DNA of 64,000 nt from Pseudomonas sp. 10S4 (GTDB taxonomy: Bacteria > Pseudomonadota > Gammaproteobacteria > Pseudomonadales > Pseudomonadaceae): positions 6,014,001 through 6,078,000 of the forward strand of contig NZ_CP133774.1 in the NCBI RefSeq assembly GCF_034344865.1, written 5' to 3'. A program made the translations under genes and the position numbers. The notes under the pieces were generated by a model. That model was not told where the DNA came from, ran no database searches, and saw only the letters and a program-made list of their open reading frames with translations. Position 1 is the stretch's first letter. Each line of letters begins with the position of its first letter. Shown in pieces: positions 37,811 through 48,932 of this stretch.

Positions 37811-38614
37811 ATGCCGCTGAGCTTTCATAAAATGCACGCCAACGGTGATGACTTCGTCATTGTCGACTCGCGAAACTCGGCCATTCCGATCACCAGCACC
37901 CTGGCTCGGCGAATGGGTGATCGGCACCGAGGCATCGGTTTCAATCAACTCGCAGTGATACTCGACTGTGAGAACGCCGCAGCGCGCGTGACGTTCTGGA
38001 ATGCCGACGGCTCAGCGCTGGATACGTGCGGCAGCGCAACGCGGGGCGTCGCGGATATGCTGATGCGCGAAGCAAATGTGACGTCGATAGCGCTGCGAAC
38101 CAACCGTGGTCTACTCACCTGCGAACGAACGTCAACCGGCGCTATTTCCGTCAACATGGGAGCGCCGCTGTTCGGCTGGTCGGATATTCCCCTGGCCCGA
38201 GAAATGGACACGGCGGCTCTACCGCTGACGGGAGACCCAACCGCTTGCAGCATGGGAAATCCGCACTGCACCTACTTTGTCGATGATCTGGCAGCCGTTG
38301 ATATAGCGGCCATCGGACCGACGATTGAAAGCAACGCCCTATTCCCCCTCAAGACCAACGTGCACTTCGTCCAGGTCATTAACCGAGCGCACATTCGATT
38401 GCGTATTTGGGAGCGTGGGGGTGGTATTCCGTTGGGGTCAGGTTCCTGCTGTTGTGGCGCGGCGGTTAACGGGATTCGTCGCGGCTTGCTGGATGATAGC
38501 GTTGAGGTTGAATGCGATGGCGGAAGCGTAACGGTTCAATGGGATGGCGAGGGATCTGTTTTTCTCACCGGGCCGGTAGAGAAGATTTTTTCGGGAACAT
38601 TCCTGGATCGCTAA
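37811..38614 (+). CDS. DapF-like (diaminopimelate epimerase family) protein with altered active site
   Basis: 267 aa from ATG 37811. The N-terminal half keeps the first catalytic Cys region: NADGSALDTCGSATR, with Cys at residue 73 as in DapF. At the second site, where DapF has a motif like ACGSGACA, this protein reads GGGIPLGSGSCCCG: the usual second catalytic Cys position is Leu and the preceding Glu is missing. It is thus probably not a normal DapF but a paralogue of changed function. The housekeeping dapF is expected elsewhere. Confidence 0.8.
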   Translation: MPLSFHKMHANGDDFVIVDSRNSAIPITSTLARRMGDRHRGIGFNQLAVILDCENAAARVTFWNADGSALDTCGSATRGVADMLMREANVTSIALRTNRGLLTCERTSTGAISVNMGAPLFGWSDIPLAREMDTAALPLTGDPTACSMGNPHCTYFVDDLAAVDIAAIGPTIESNALFPLKTNVHFVQVINRAHIRLRIWERGGGIPLGSGSCCCGAAVNGIRRGLLDDSVEVECDGGSVTVQWDGEGSVFLTGPVEKIFSGTFLDR

Positions 38615-38665
38615 TTACGGGGTTTATAGCGGCTAGTTATCGCATTTCAAGGCCTCCACAAAACC

Positions 38666-38691
38666 TATGGGAGCGGGCTTGCTCGCGAAAG
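38666..38691 (+). repeat. Single REP, GTGGGAGCGGGC type
   Basis: Only one arm (ATGGGAGCGGGCTTGCTCGC) is present, not a full REPIN. Confidence 0.85.
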
Positions 38692-38730
38692 TGGTTTGAC
38701 AGTCGACATCGCAAATCCACCCAAAAAATC

Positions 38731-39648
38731 TCAGCCGTCAGCACTCAGAGCCATCAGTTCCTTGCGCAGCATCGACCGCTCAAGAACAACCATCCCATCC
38801 AACCCCTCAACCTGCAGCAAATCGCTCAGTTTCAGTTGGCTGACCAAGGGCTCGACCAAAAAGTAGCTCCTGCCCTCGCTGATGCTGATGACGTTCAGCA
38901 GCCAGTCATCTCCCTGCAACGCTAGCCATTGAGTGATCGCCGCACGATGCTGCCGGATCAACGCCCCGGCATCCCACACCGTCATCTGCGCAAACACTTG
39001 AGGCAGATCGCTTTCAGGTTTCAAGCGTTTCATATCAGCCGCCAACGACTCGAAAAGATTAGATTCGATAGCCACCTGACATTCGAGAAAATACCGTTCA
39101 GGCCAGTCCACTGGCAGATTGGCGAGTCGCATCAGCACCGCATATGCCCGAACATCCAATTCGGTCACCAGCCGCCCGGTAAAGTTCATCGTGTTATCGA
39201 GAATCGCAGTCGCCAGCAGGGCTGCACTTTGCTCGCTGATACGAGGCAACAACCCCGACGCCTCCCAGCGCTCAAAAACCTGAGTCGCGGCGGCACCAAT
39301 CCGGCGAATGTCCGCTGCGGGCCCGAGCTTCTGCGCCCAGTAATCTTCAAAGCCTGGATGATGGTCAATCACTTCCACGACCCTATCGAGCACCACTAAC
39401 GGGTCGAAATGGGCGTAATCCGAGACATCCACCAATACGAACTCATCCCCGGCTTCCGGGCGGTAATCGTCGAGGGACACCGGCCAGCCGAGCACGGTTT
39501 TTGGAACGCTGGCATTGGGCGCCGCGCTACTGACCGCGCGAGCTTCGATCCCTTGCAGATTCAGCAATTCGGCGTAGGCGATGCAGCAAGCATAGGCGTC
39601 GATGTCCAGATAAGCCGAGCCTGAGGTGATGACTTTGATGGGAGACAT
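38731..39648 (-). CDS. DHH-family phosphoesterase
   Basis: 305 aa. Motifs of the DHH superfamily: YLDIDAYACCIAYAELL (DxD), VLVDVSDYAHF and DHHPGFEDY. Predicted Mn-dependent phosphoesterase or pyrophosphatase-like enzyme; a C-terminal DHHA-like region is less clear. Cytoplasmic, stands alone and converges with the DapF-like gene. Substrate unknown. Confidence 0.8.
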   Translation of the reverse strand: MSPIKVITSGSAYLDIDAYACCIAYAELLNLQGIEARAVSSAAPNASVPKTVLGWPVSLDDYRPEAGDEFVLVDVSDYAHFDPLVVLDRVVEVIDHHPGFEDYWAQKLGPAADIRRIGAAATQVFERWEASGLLPRISEQSAALLATAILDNTMNFTGRLVTELDVRAYAVLMRLANLPVDWPERYFLECQVAIESNLFESLAADMKRLKPESDLPQVFAQMTVWDAGALIRQHRAAITQWLALQGDDWLLNVISISEGRSYFLVEPLVSQLKLSDLLQVEGLDGMVVLERSMLRKELMALSADG

Positions 39649-39737
39649 TGCGCGTCCTTGGCGTCCATTTCAGGGGCGGCAACGTCTCACAGGCTCATGA
39701 CAAAAACATGACATTTTGAATGTTGATGCAGCCGTAC

Positions 39738-41021
39738 CTAAGCCGCCATTTCACCACTGGCAATCGCCGCCGACGCCGCCAACATCGCCCGCAACAACAC
39801 CGCACACCCCGCCGCCAGATCATCCGGTGCGGCGTTTTCGATTTCGTTGTGGCTGATGCCGCCTTCGCATGGCACGAAGATCATCCCGGCTGGACCGAGT
39901 TCGGCGAGAAAAATTGCGTCGTGCCCTGCTCCGCTGACGATTTCCATGTGCGACAAGCCCAGCCCTTGGGCGGCGCCGCGGACGGCTTCGACGCAGCCCT
40001 TGTCGAAGTACAGCGGCGGGAAGTCGGCGGTGGGGGTCAGTTCGAAGGTCAGGCCGTGTTCCTCGCAGGTGGTTTCGATGACTTGGCGAACTTCGGCGAT
40101 CATCGAATCCAGGCGCGCCGGCTCCAGGTGCCGGAAGTCGAGGGTCATGCGCACTTCGCCGGGGATGACGTTGCGTGAGCCGGGGTAGGCTTGCAGGCAA
40201 CCGACGGTGCCGCAGGCGTGGGGTTGATGGCCGAGGGCGGCGCGATTGACCGCGCCGACGATGACGGCGGCACCGACCAGGGCGTCCTTGCGCAGGTGCA
40301 TTGGGGTCGGGCCGGCGTGGGCTTCGACGCCGTGCAGTTTCAGGTCGAACCATTTCTGGCCGAGGGCGCCCATGACGATGCCAATGGTTTTGTGTTCGTC
40401 TTCGAGGATCGGGCCTTGCTCGATGTGCGCTTCGAAATAGGCGCCGACCGCGTGGCCGCTGACTTTGCGTGGTCCGGCGTAGCCGATGGCGTTGAGTGCT
40501 TCGCCAACGGTGACGCCGTCGGCATCGACCTTGGCCAGGGTTTCTTCGAGGGTGAATTTTTCCGCGAACACGCCTGAGCCCATCATGCACGGGGCGAAAC
40601 GCGAGCCTTCTTCGTTGGTCCAGACCACCACTTCCAGCGGCGCTTCGGTTTCCACGCCGAGGTCATTGAGGGTGCGCAACACTTCAACCCCGGCGAGCAC
40701 GCCGAAGCAGCCGTCGAACTTGCCGCCGGTGGGTTGGGTGTCGATATGGCTGCCGGTCATCACGGGTGGCAGGTTTGGATTGCGGCCGGGACGGCGGGCG
40801 AAGATATTGCCGACGGCGTCTATGGTGACGGTGCAGCCCGCCTCTTCGCACCAGTTGACGAAAATGTCCCGGGCCTGGCGGTCGAGGTCGGTCAGGGCCA
40901 GGCGACAGACCCCGCCCTTGACCGTGGCACCGAGCTTGGCCAGTTCCATGAGCGACTGCCACAGGCGGTCGCGATTGATGTGCTGATGGGTGGATTGCAG
41001 AACGTCTACGGCAGCGTTCAT
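39738..41021 (-). CDS. pydC: Zn-dependent hydrolase, beta-ureidopropionase/N-carbamoylase type
   Basis: 427 aa, intact. M20-family amidase (hydantoinase/carbamoylase): GSHIDTQPTGGKFDG, TNEEGSRFAP, AHIEQGP, GVEAHAGPTPM and DFRHLEP. Cleaves N-carbamoyl-beta-alanine in the last step of reductive uracil breakdown (or a related carbamoyl amino acid). Stands with NCS1 permease, dihydropyrimidinase and PreT-PreA genes, so the pyrimidine role is well supported. The NCS1 gene lies just upstream. Confidence 0.87.
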   Translation of the reverse strand: MNAAVDVLQSTHQHINRDRLWQSLMELAKLGATVKGGVCRLALTDLDRQARDIFVNWCEEAGCTVTIDAVGNIFARRPGRNPNLPPVMTGSHIDTQPTGGKFDGCFGVLAGVEVLRTLNDLGVETEAPLEVVVWTNEEGSRFAPCMMGSGVFAEKFTLEETLAKVDADGVTVGEALNAIGYAGPRKVSGHAVGAYFEAHIEQGPILEDEHKTIGIVMGALGQKWFDLKLHGVEAHAGPTPMHLRKDALVGAAVIVGAVNRAALGHQPHACGTVGCLQAYPGSRNVIPGEVRMTLDFRHLEPARLDSMIAEVRQVIETTCEEHGLTFELTPTADFPPLYFDKGCVEAVRGAAQGLGLSHMEIVSGAGHDAIFLAELGPAGMIFVPCEGGISHNEIENAAPDDLAAGCAVLLRAMLAASAAIASGEMAA

Positions 41022-41083
41022 GGGGATCTCCTCAGGCAGTTTTTATGGTTTTCTTCAGGCAAGTTTCGGGGGTGTTTGAGGCC

Positions 41084-41153
41084 GCCTTCGCGAGCAAGCC
41101 CGCTCCCACAGGGGAACGCATTTCAAATGTGGGAGCGGGCTTGCTCGCGAAGG
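41084..41153. repeat. REPIN, GTGGGAGCGGGC type (short loop)
   Basis: CGAGCAAGCCCGCTCCCACA and its inverted copy with a 20-nt spacer, between pydC and the permease. Confidence 0.9.
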
Positions 41154-41162
41154 GGCCATCCG

Positions 41163-42647
41163 CTACACCGAAGATTTCACAACAGACGGACTGGTCCGCA
41201 TCGAACACAACCCGTAGTAAATCAACCCTCCCAGCGCCGAGCCGGTAAACCAGCCATAGCTGTAAAACCAGCTGAATGCGCTGCTACCGAGCGAGAGCAA
41301 CGTCAGCACCACCGGCACGCCAAACGCGATAAACCCAAACCAGTTCCACGCCGGATAGACGTCATCACGATAGAGCCCGGCCAGGTCCAGTTGCTGTTTC
41401 TTGATCAGGAAATAGTCCACCACCATGATCCCGGCAATCGGTCCGAGCAGGCTGGAATAGCCCAGCAACCAGTTGGAATAGACGGTTTCCAGGCTCACGT
41501 TCGAAACGATCAGCCCAAGCTTTTTCAGCAGTTCATGCCCCATCAGCAGCAACCCGACCAGACCGGTGAGCATCACTGCTTTAGTGCGGTTGATCACCTT
41601 CGGCGCGATGTTCTGGAAGTCGTTGGTCGGCGACACGATGTTGGCCGCCGTGTTGGTCGAGAGCGTGGCGATGATGATCAGCGCCATGGCTACCGCAACC
41701 CACACCGGGCTCTGGATATGCCCGATCAGGCTGACCGGGTCAGAGACGGTGACGCCCACCAGTTTCACCGACGCGGCAGTCATGATCACGCCGAGGGAGG
41801 CGAACAGGAACATGGTCAGCGGCAGACCGAAAATCTGCCCGAGGATCTGATCCTTCTGGCTTTTGGCGTAGCGACTGAAGTCCGGGATGTTCAGGGACAG
41901 CGTGGCCCAGAACCCGACCATCGCCGTCAGCCCGGCGGCGAAGTAACTGACCACGCTCGCGCCTTCAGGACGTTTCGGTGGAATCGCCAGCAATTCGGTC
42001 ATCGAGACATTGGGCATCGCCCACACCAGCAAGCCAATGCCGACCGCCACCAGAAGCGGTGCGGACAGGGTTTCCAGCCATTTGATCGACTCGGCGCCGC
42101 GCAGCACCACCCACAGGTTCAACGACCAGAAGATCATGAAACCGATGACTTCCCCGGTCCCGCCGAGGGATTTCCAGCCCTCGAAAATCGAGCCCAGAAA
42201 CAGGTGAATCGCTAACCCGCCGAACATCGTCTGGATACCGAACCAACCGCACGCTACCAAGGCGCGAATCAGGCACGGCACGTTGGAGCCAAGGATGCCG
42301 AAGGAAGAACGCAGCAACACCGGGAACGGGATGCCGTACTTGGTGCCGGCGAACGCGTTGAGGGTCAGCGGGATCAGCACGATCAGGTTGGCCAGCAGAA
42401 TCGCCAGCAGCGCTTCGCCAACGCTCAAGCCAAAGTACGCCGTGAGCACGCCGCCGAGGGTGTAGGTCGGCACGCAGACCGACATGCCGATCCACAGCGC
42501 GGTGATGTGCCATTTGTTCCAGGTTCGTTCGTGCACCTTGGTCGGTGCCATGTCGTGGTTGTAACGGGGACTGTCGAGGACGTCGGTGCCGGCTTCGAGC
42601 TCAAACAAGCCGTCGCGCTCGGTCACTTGCGATCTGATCTGTTGCAT
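41163..42647 (-). CDS. NCS1-family nucleobase transporter
   Basis: 494 aa from ATG 42647, preceded by GGAGCGG. NCS1 signatures: NKWHITALWIGMSVCVPTYT near residue 40, LIPLTLNAFAGTKYGIPFPV and ATLSLNIPDFSRYAKSQ. About 12 hydrophobic segments, inner membrane. Imports uracil, hydantoin or allantoin-like substrates. An upstream ATG at 42683 has no ribosome site and extends past the usual start. Confidence 0.9.
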   Translation of the reverse strand: MQQIRSQVTERDGLFELEAGTDVLDSPRYNHDMAPTKVHERTWNKWHITALWIGMSVCVPTYTLGGVLTAYFGLSVGEALLAILLANLIVLIPLTLNAFAGTKYGIPFPVLLRSSFGILGSNVPCLIRALVACGWFGIQTMFGGLAIHLFLGSIFEGWKSLGGTGEVIGFMIFWSLNLWVVLRGAESIKWLETLSAPLLVAVGIGLLVWAMPNVSMTELLAIPPKRPEGASVVSYFAAGLTAMVGFWATLSLNIPDFSRYAKSQKDQILGQIFGLPLTMFLFASLGVIMTAASVKLVGVTVSDPVSLIGHIQSPVWVAVAMALIIIATLSTNTAANIVSPTNDFQNIAPKVINRTKAVMLTGLVGLLLMGHELLKKLGLIVSNVSLETVYSNWLLGYSSLLGPIAGIMVVDYFLIKKQQLDLAGLYRDDVYPAWNWFGFIAFGVPVVLTLLSLGSSAFSWFYSYGWFTGSALGGLIYYGLCSMRTSPSVVKSSV

Positions 42648-43043
42648 GGCCGCTCCACTGTTCTTTGAATTATTTTTGCTCATCAGGGGCTGGCGCCAAG
42701 GAGCGCGAGCCGACGATGGCCGGAGGAACTGACAACTTTTACGGACCGGCCAAGGTGTCAGCGGCGGCATCAATAAACGTGCCGGGTGCCCCGCTTGCGC
42801 ATCGGGCCGTGCCATAAAACCTTTATAACCAACTGATGTTTATCAGTTTTATTTATCCAACTATTGAGCCTTCGGTTACTTGTCACGCCACTCAGGCCGA
42901 ATGGGCGGCAAGTTGTCCGAACAGTCAGGACTCAATCTGGTGCATGAATCTTTTTTTAAAGTTGCGGATCAACCATAGACCATCCTCAAACGGCTGATTT
43001 CACATAGGAAATCTCGTCGATTTTCAGATCCTGTCAAGTGCGT

Positions 43044-43071
43044 CAAAATGGTGAGAGGCCTCACCATTTTG
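43044..43071. promoter_or_regulatory. Perfect inverted repeat with 11-bp arms
   Basis: CAAAATGGTGA and its exact complement TCACCATTTTG flank GAGGCC. About 200 nt before the dihydropyrimidinase start; could be an operator or the stem of a terminator. No clean T-run follows. Confidence 0.4.
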
Positions 43072-43168
43072 GTGATTTTTATATTTAACTGTTATTTATC
43101 AATAGCTTAATATCGATATAAGCTTATAAAAAATATTCTTGCTCATTCCAATAACACCAGCTAGTTTC

Positions 43169-43194
43169 TATTCCTGACAGCCATGACAGGAATA
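43169..43194. promoter_or_regulatory. Inverted repeat close to the dihydropyrimidinase start
   Basis: TATTCCTG and CAGGAATA with a 10-nt spacer, about 75 nt before ATG 43268. The position fits a TetR-type operator for the regulator at 47669-48289, but this is unproven. Confidence 0.4.
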
Positions 43195-43240
43195 CACCTG
43201 TTTGCGGCCGCTTCATATAAAACATTTAGAACCGGCATAA

Positions 43241-44707
<1,467 letters not shown>

Positions 44708-44710
44708 CCC

Positions 44711-44846
44711 CTGTGGCGAGGGAGCTTGCTCCCGCTGGCCTGCGCAGCAGGACCAACACCAGTCGACCCTGGGTGTCAGGTGTATCCAATCGACTGGATA
44801 TGGGGCGGCTTCGCCGCCCAACAGGAGCAAGCTCCCTCGCCACAGG
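44711..44846. repeat. REPIN-like, GTGGCGAGGGAGC type
   Basis: Inverted CTGTGGCGAGGGAGCTTGCT arms at the ends, with a 90-nt loop containing GGCGGCTTCGCCGCC, a further hairpin. Lies between hydA and preT and leaves them probably co-transcribed. Confidence 0.85.
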
Positions 44847-44909
44847 TTATGCATGAACACCCAATGCCCACCAGAGGCAGCACCTCAAAAAAACATGAGG
44901 CCTTAAACC

Positions 44910-46277
44910 GTGATCAAGACCCTGAACCACCTCCCGCATCCCTACGAGAATGCGGCCACCCTCGCCGGCCATTTCACCGATCTGGCGCCGCCGCTCAACG
45001 ACCGCCAGGCGCATCTGGAAGCCTCGCGCTGCCTGTATTGCTACGACGCACCGTGCGTGAACGCCTGCCCGAGCGAGATCGATATTCCGTCGTTCATCCG
45101 CAATATCCATCAGGAAAACGTCCAGGGCGCCGCGCAGAAAATCCTCTCGGCAAACATCCTCGGCGGCAGTTGCGCCCGGGTTTGCCCGACCGAAATCCTC
45201 TGCCAGCAAGCCTGCGTGCGCAACAACGACCATGAGTGCGCGCCGGTGTTGATCGGCCTGTTGCAACGCTATGCCGTCGATAACGCAAATTTCAGCGAGC
45301 ACCCGTTCCAGCGCGCTGCCGCTACCGGCAAGCGCATCGCGGTGGTCGGCGCCGGCCCGGCCGGTTTGTCCTGCGCTCACCGCAGTGCCATGCACGGCCA
45401 TGACGTGGTGATTTTCGAAGCGAAGGAAAAGGCTGGCGGCCTCAATGAATACGGGATCGCCAAGTACAAACTGGTGGACGATTACGCGCAAAAGGAACTG
45501 GATTTCTTGCTGCAAATTGGCGGCATCGAAATCCGTCATGGTCAGAAACTCGGCGAGAACCTGACCCTGAGCGAACTGCACCAGCAATTCGACGCGGTGT
45601 TCCTCGGCCTCGGCCTGGCCGCCAGCAAACAACTCGGGCTCGATCACGAGGACGCGCCGGGGCTGGTCGCCGCCACCGACTACATCCGCGAACTGCGCCA
45701 GGCCGATGACCTGACGCAACTGCCCTTGGCCGATCATTGCATCGTCCTCGGCGCCGGTAACACCGCCATCGACATGGCCGTGCAAATGGCTCGTCTCGGG
45801 GCTCATGACGTCAATTTGGTGTACCGCCGTGGCGTCGAGGACATGGGCGCCACCGGTCATGAACAAGACATCGCCAAAGCCAATCAGGTGCGCTTGCTGA
45901 CCTGGGCACAACCGGAAGAAGTGTTGCTCGACGATCAGGGCAACGTGCGCGGCATGCGTTTCGCCCGTACCCACATGGTCGAAGGTCGCTTGCAAACCAC
46001 CGGACAAACCTTCGAACTGGCCGCCGATGCGATCTTCAAAGCCATCGGCCAGGCCTTCGATGGCAGCGCCCTCGCCGACCCGCTGGCCCGGGAGCTCAAG
46101 CGTCAGGGCGAACGCATTCAGGTGGATGAAAACCTGCGTACCAGCATCCCCGGCGTGTATGCCGGTGGCGACTGCACCAGCCTCGATCAGGACCTCACGG
46201 TGCAAGCGGTGCAACACGGAAAACTGGCCGCAGAAGCCATCAACGCTCAACTCATGCTCAACGTGGAGGCTGCGTAA
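44910..46277 (+). CDS. preT: Dihydropyrimidine dehydrogenase small subunit PreT
   Basis: 455 aa from GTG 44910. NAD(P)H-oxidising subunit. N-terminal Fe-S cluster ligands CLYCYDAPCVNACP and CARVCPTEILCQQAC, then FAD loop IAVVGAGPAGLSCA and NAD loop CIVLGAGNTAIDMA. GltD-like, but the partner preA starts directly at its end, fixing the pyrimidine assignment. Cytoplasmic heteromer with PreA. Confidence 0.93.
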   Translation: MIKTLNHLPHPYENAATLAGHFTDLAPPLNDRQAHLEASRCLYCYDAPCVNACPSEIDIPSFIRNIHQENVQGAAQKILSANILGGSCARVCPTEILCQQACVRNNDHECAPVLIGLLQRYAVDNANFSEHPFQRAAATGKRIAVVGAGPAGLSCAHRSAMHGHDVVIFEAKEKAGGLNEYGIAKYKLVDDYAQKELDFLLQIGGIEIRHGQKLGENLTLSELHQQFDAVFLGLGLAASKQLGLDHEDAPGLVAATDYIRELRQADDLTQLPLADHCIVLGAGNTAIDMAVQMARLGAHDVNLVYRRGVEDMGATGHEQDIAKANQVRLLTWAQPEEVLLDDQGNVRGMRFARTHMVEGRLQTTGQTFELAADAIFKAIGQAFDGSALADPLARELKRQGERIQVDENLRTSIPGVYAGGDCTSLDQDLTVQAVQHGKLAAEAINAQLMLNVEAA

Positions 46278-47552
46278 ATGGCCGATCTCTCGATTGTCTT
46301 CGCTGGCATCAAAGCCCCCAATCCGTTCTGGCTGGCCTCCGCGCCGCCCACCGATAAAGCCTACAACGTGGTCCGCGCTTTCGAGGCCGGCTGGGGCGGT
46401 GTGGTCTGGAAAACCCTGGGTGAAGACCCGGCGGCGGTCAACGTGTCATCGCGGTACTCGGCACACTTCGGGGCTAACCGCGAGGTCATGGGCATCAATA
46501 ACATCGAGCTGATCACCGACCGCTCGCTTGAGATCAATCTGCGGGAAATCACCCAGGTCAAAAAGGACTGGCCGGACCGCGCGCTGATCGTCTCGTTGAT
46601 GGTGCCGTGCGTCGAAGAGTCGTGGAAGTTCATCCTGCCGCTGGTGGAAGCCACCGGCGCCGATGGTATCGAACTGAACTTCGGCTGCCCTCACGGCATG
46701 CCGGAACGGGGCATGGGTGCGGCGGTCGGCCAGGTGCCGGAGTACGTCGAACAGGTCACCCGCTGGTGCAAGACCTATTGCTCGCTGCCGGTGATCGTCA
46801 AACTCACGCCAAACATCACCGACATCCGTGTTGCCGCCCGCGCGGCCCACCGTGGCGGCGCCGATGCGGTGTCGCTGATCAACACGATCAACTCGATCAC
46901 CAGCGTCAACCTGGAACAAATGGTCGCGATTCCCACGGTTGGCCATCAAAGCACCCACGGCGGTTATTGCGGTTCGGCGGTGAAGCCGATTGCGCTGAAC
47001 ATGGTCGCTGAAATCGCCCGCGACCCGCAGACCCAAGGCCTGCCGATTTGCGGCATAGGCGGCATCGGCAGTTGGCGCGATGCGGCTGAATTCATCGCCC
47101 TGGGCAGCGGCGCGGTGCAGGTGTGCACGGCGGCGATGCTGCATGGCTTCCGGATTGTCGATGAGATGAAGGACGGCTTATCACGCTGGATGGACAGTCA
47201 GGGTTACACCAGCATTTCGCAGTTTTCCGGGCGCGCGGTGGGCAACACCACGGACTGGAAGTACCTGGACATCAACTATCAGGTGATTGCGAAGATTGAT
47301 CAGGAGGCCTGTATCGGTTGCGGGCGTTGCCATATTGCTTGCGAGGATACGTCGCACCAGGCGATTGCCAGCCTCAAGCAGGCGGATGGGACGCATAAAT
47401 ATGAAGTGATTGATGATGAGTGCGTGGGGTGCAATTTGTGCCAGATCACTTGTCCGGTGGCGGATTGTATTGAGATGGTGCCGATGGACAGTGGGAAGCC
47501 GTTTCTGGATTGGAATCATGATCCGAGGAATCCTTACCATGTTGCCCTTTAG
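46278..47552 (+). CDS. preA: Dihydropyrimidine dehydrogenase large subunit PreA
   Basis: 424 aa, adjacent to preT. FMN-binding dihydroorotate-dehydrogenase-like barrel (IELNFGCPHGMPERGMG, VKLTPNITDI, GIGGIGSWRDAAEF) plus two C-terminal 4Fe-4S motifs (CIGCGRCHIAC and CVGCNLCQITCP). Reduces uracil and thymine to dihydro forms. ATG follows the preT stop immediately. Confidence 0.95.
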   Translation: MADLSIVFAGIKAPNPFWLASAPPTDKAYNVVRAFEAGWGGVVWKTLGEDPAAVNVSSRYSAHFGANREVMGINNIELITDRSLEINLREITQVKKDWPDRALIVSLMVPCVEESWKFILPLVEATGADGIELNFGCPHGMPERGMGAAVGQVPEYVEQVTRWCKTYCSLPVIVKLTPNITDIRVAARAAHRGGADAVSLINTINSITSVNLEQMVAIPTVGHQSTHGGYCGSAVKPIALNMVAEIARDPQTQGLPICGIGGIGSWRDAAEFIALGSGAVQVCTAAMLHGFRIVDEMKDGLSRWMDSQGYTSISQFSGRAVGNTTDWKYLDINYQVIAKIDQEACIGCGRCHIACEDTSHQAIASLKQADGTHKYEVIDDECVGCNLCQITCPVADCIEMVPMDSGKPFLDWNHDPRNPYHVAL

Positions 47553-47576
47553 GATCTGCTGCGCCTGATCTGACGC

Positions 47577-47649
47577 CTTCGCGAGCAAGCCCGCTCCCAC
47601 ATTTGGAATGCATTTCAAATGTGGGAGCGGGCTTGCTCGCGAAGAGGCC
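47577..47649. repeat. REPIN, GTGGGAGCGGGC type (short loop)
   Basis: Inverted CGAGCAAGCCCGCTCCCACA arms with a short spacer; between preA and the TetR gene, a possible two-way terminator. Confidence 0.9.
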
Positions 47650-47668
47650 ATTGGCTGCGCTGAAAATC

Positions 47669-48289
47669 TCAGGGTTCCAACCCAATCCCGCGCAATATCA
47701 CACTCGTCACCGTCTGCACCGCCCGCTCGAACTGCATGTCCGACAACGCCTGATGATCATTCAGGATATTCACCTGATGATCAAAGTCCGCGTAATGCTG
47801 GGTCGACGCCCAGATCATGTACAGCAACGCTGAAGGCTCCACCGGCAAGATCCGTTTGTCCTCGACCCACTGGCGAATTTTCGCTTCTTTCATCTTGGCC
47901 CAGTCGTACAGGCTGACGTCCAGCGCCTCACCCAACGTTGGCGCGCCGTGAATAATCTCGTTGGCCCAGACTTTCGAACCGTACGGCCGGCTGCGGGAAT
48001 GGTTCATCTTGGCGCGGATGTAGCTGCTGAGCACCACGCGCGGGTCGTCGAACATCTCAAAGCACAAGGCGTCCTGCTTCCAGACTTCCAGCAGGTCGAA
48101 CAACACCGCGCTGTACAACTCGCTTTTGGTGCTGAAGTAGTAATGCAGATTGGAGCGCGGCAGTTGCACTTCGGCGGCGATGTCCGCCATGGCGGTGCTG
48201 CCGAAGCCTTTTTCGGCGAAAACCTTCTCCGCCCCCAGCAGAATTTTCTCGACGTTACTGCGACGAATCTCGATCTTGTGATTGCCCAT
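47669..48289 (-). CDS. TetR-family regulator, likely pyrimidine (RutR/PydR-like)
   Basis: 206 aa from ATG 48289. HTH in EKILLGAEKVFAEKGFG...AMADIAAEVQLPRSNLHYYFSTK, then a ligand domain with WVEDKRILPVEPSALLYMIWASTQHY, resembling RutR. Convergent with preA, so it probably controls the pyrimidine genes. The palindromes in 42648-43267 are candidate operators. Confidence 0.82.
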   Translation of the reverse strand: MGNHKIEIRRSNVEKILLGAEKVFAEKGFGSTAMADIAAEVQLPRSNLHYYFSTKSELYSAVLFDLLEVWKQDALCFEMFDDPRVVLSSYIRAKMNHSRSRPYGSKVWANEIIHGAPTLGEALDVSLYDWAKMKEAKIRQWVEDKRILPVEPSALLYMIWASTQHYADFDHQVNILNDHQALSDMQFERAVQTVTSVILRGIGLEP

Positions 48290-48424
48290 GAGGGCTCCCT
48301 GACAACAGCGTTGCCCAAGACTAGCATCCGCTCTGGGTCGCGGCGACAGGCCATTTTCACTTCCCCGGGAAAACCGATTCGGTAGCATCCGCCGCTCTTT
48401 TCTCGCCGCAATGGATCACCCACC

Positions 48425-48865
48425 GTGAACATTCGACCCCGCGTCGCGGCCGACGATGCCGCCCTCGCCGCCCTTTGGGAACGCTCGGTGCGCGCCACCC
48501 ATGACTTTCTCACTGAAGACGATATTCAGTTTTTCTATCCGCTGGTGCGCGATGCCTACCTACCAGCGCTGACAGTGTGGGTCGGTGAAAACCCGGACGG
48601 CACGCCCGCAGGCTTCATCGCCACTGGCGGCAACAATGTCGAAATGCTCTTTATCGAACCGGCCCAACGGGGTCAGGGCGTCGGCCGACAGTTGCTCGAC
48701 CACGTCAACGCCCTGCACCCGACCCTGAACGTCGACGTCAACGAACAAAATCCCCAGGCCCACGGCTTCTATCTGCACTATGGTTTTGAACAGAGCGGCC
48801 GCTCGGAAACCGATGGTGAAGGTCGACCGTTCCCGGTGATTCACCTGACGCTAAAACCGGAGTAA
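48425..48865 (+). CDS. GNAT-family N-acetyltransferase
   Basis: 146 aa from GTG 48425. Acetyl-CoA loop GQGVGRQLLDHV (about residue 82) after MLFIEPAQR, then NEQNPQAHGFYLHYGFEQSGR. Cytoplasmic small-molecule or protein acetyltransferase, YjaB-like; substrate unknown. Divergent from the TetR regulator. Confidence 0.85.
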   Translation: MNIRPRVAADDAALAALWERSVRATHDFLTEDDIQFFYPLVRDAYLPALTVWVGENPDGTPAGFIATGGNNVEMLFIEPAQRGQGVGRQLLDHVNALHPTLNVDVNEQNPQAHGFYLHYGFEQSGRSETDGEGRPFPVIHLTLKPE

Positions 48866-48932
48866 ACATTTCCCGGCGCGCACCGTTCATGCTTAAGTGA
48901 CGCCCATTCCCCTGCCCCGAAGGTAATTGACC

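Noticed and set aside
44910..46277. Glutamate synthase small subunit
   Set aside because: The GltD-like motifs fit, but direct linkage to PreA and dihydropyrimidinase makes PreT far more likely.
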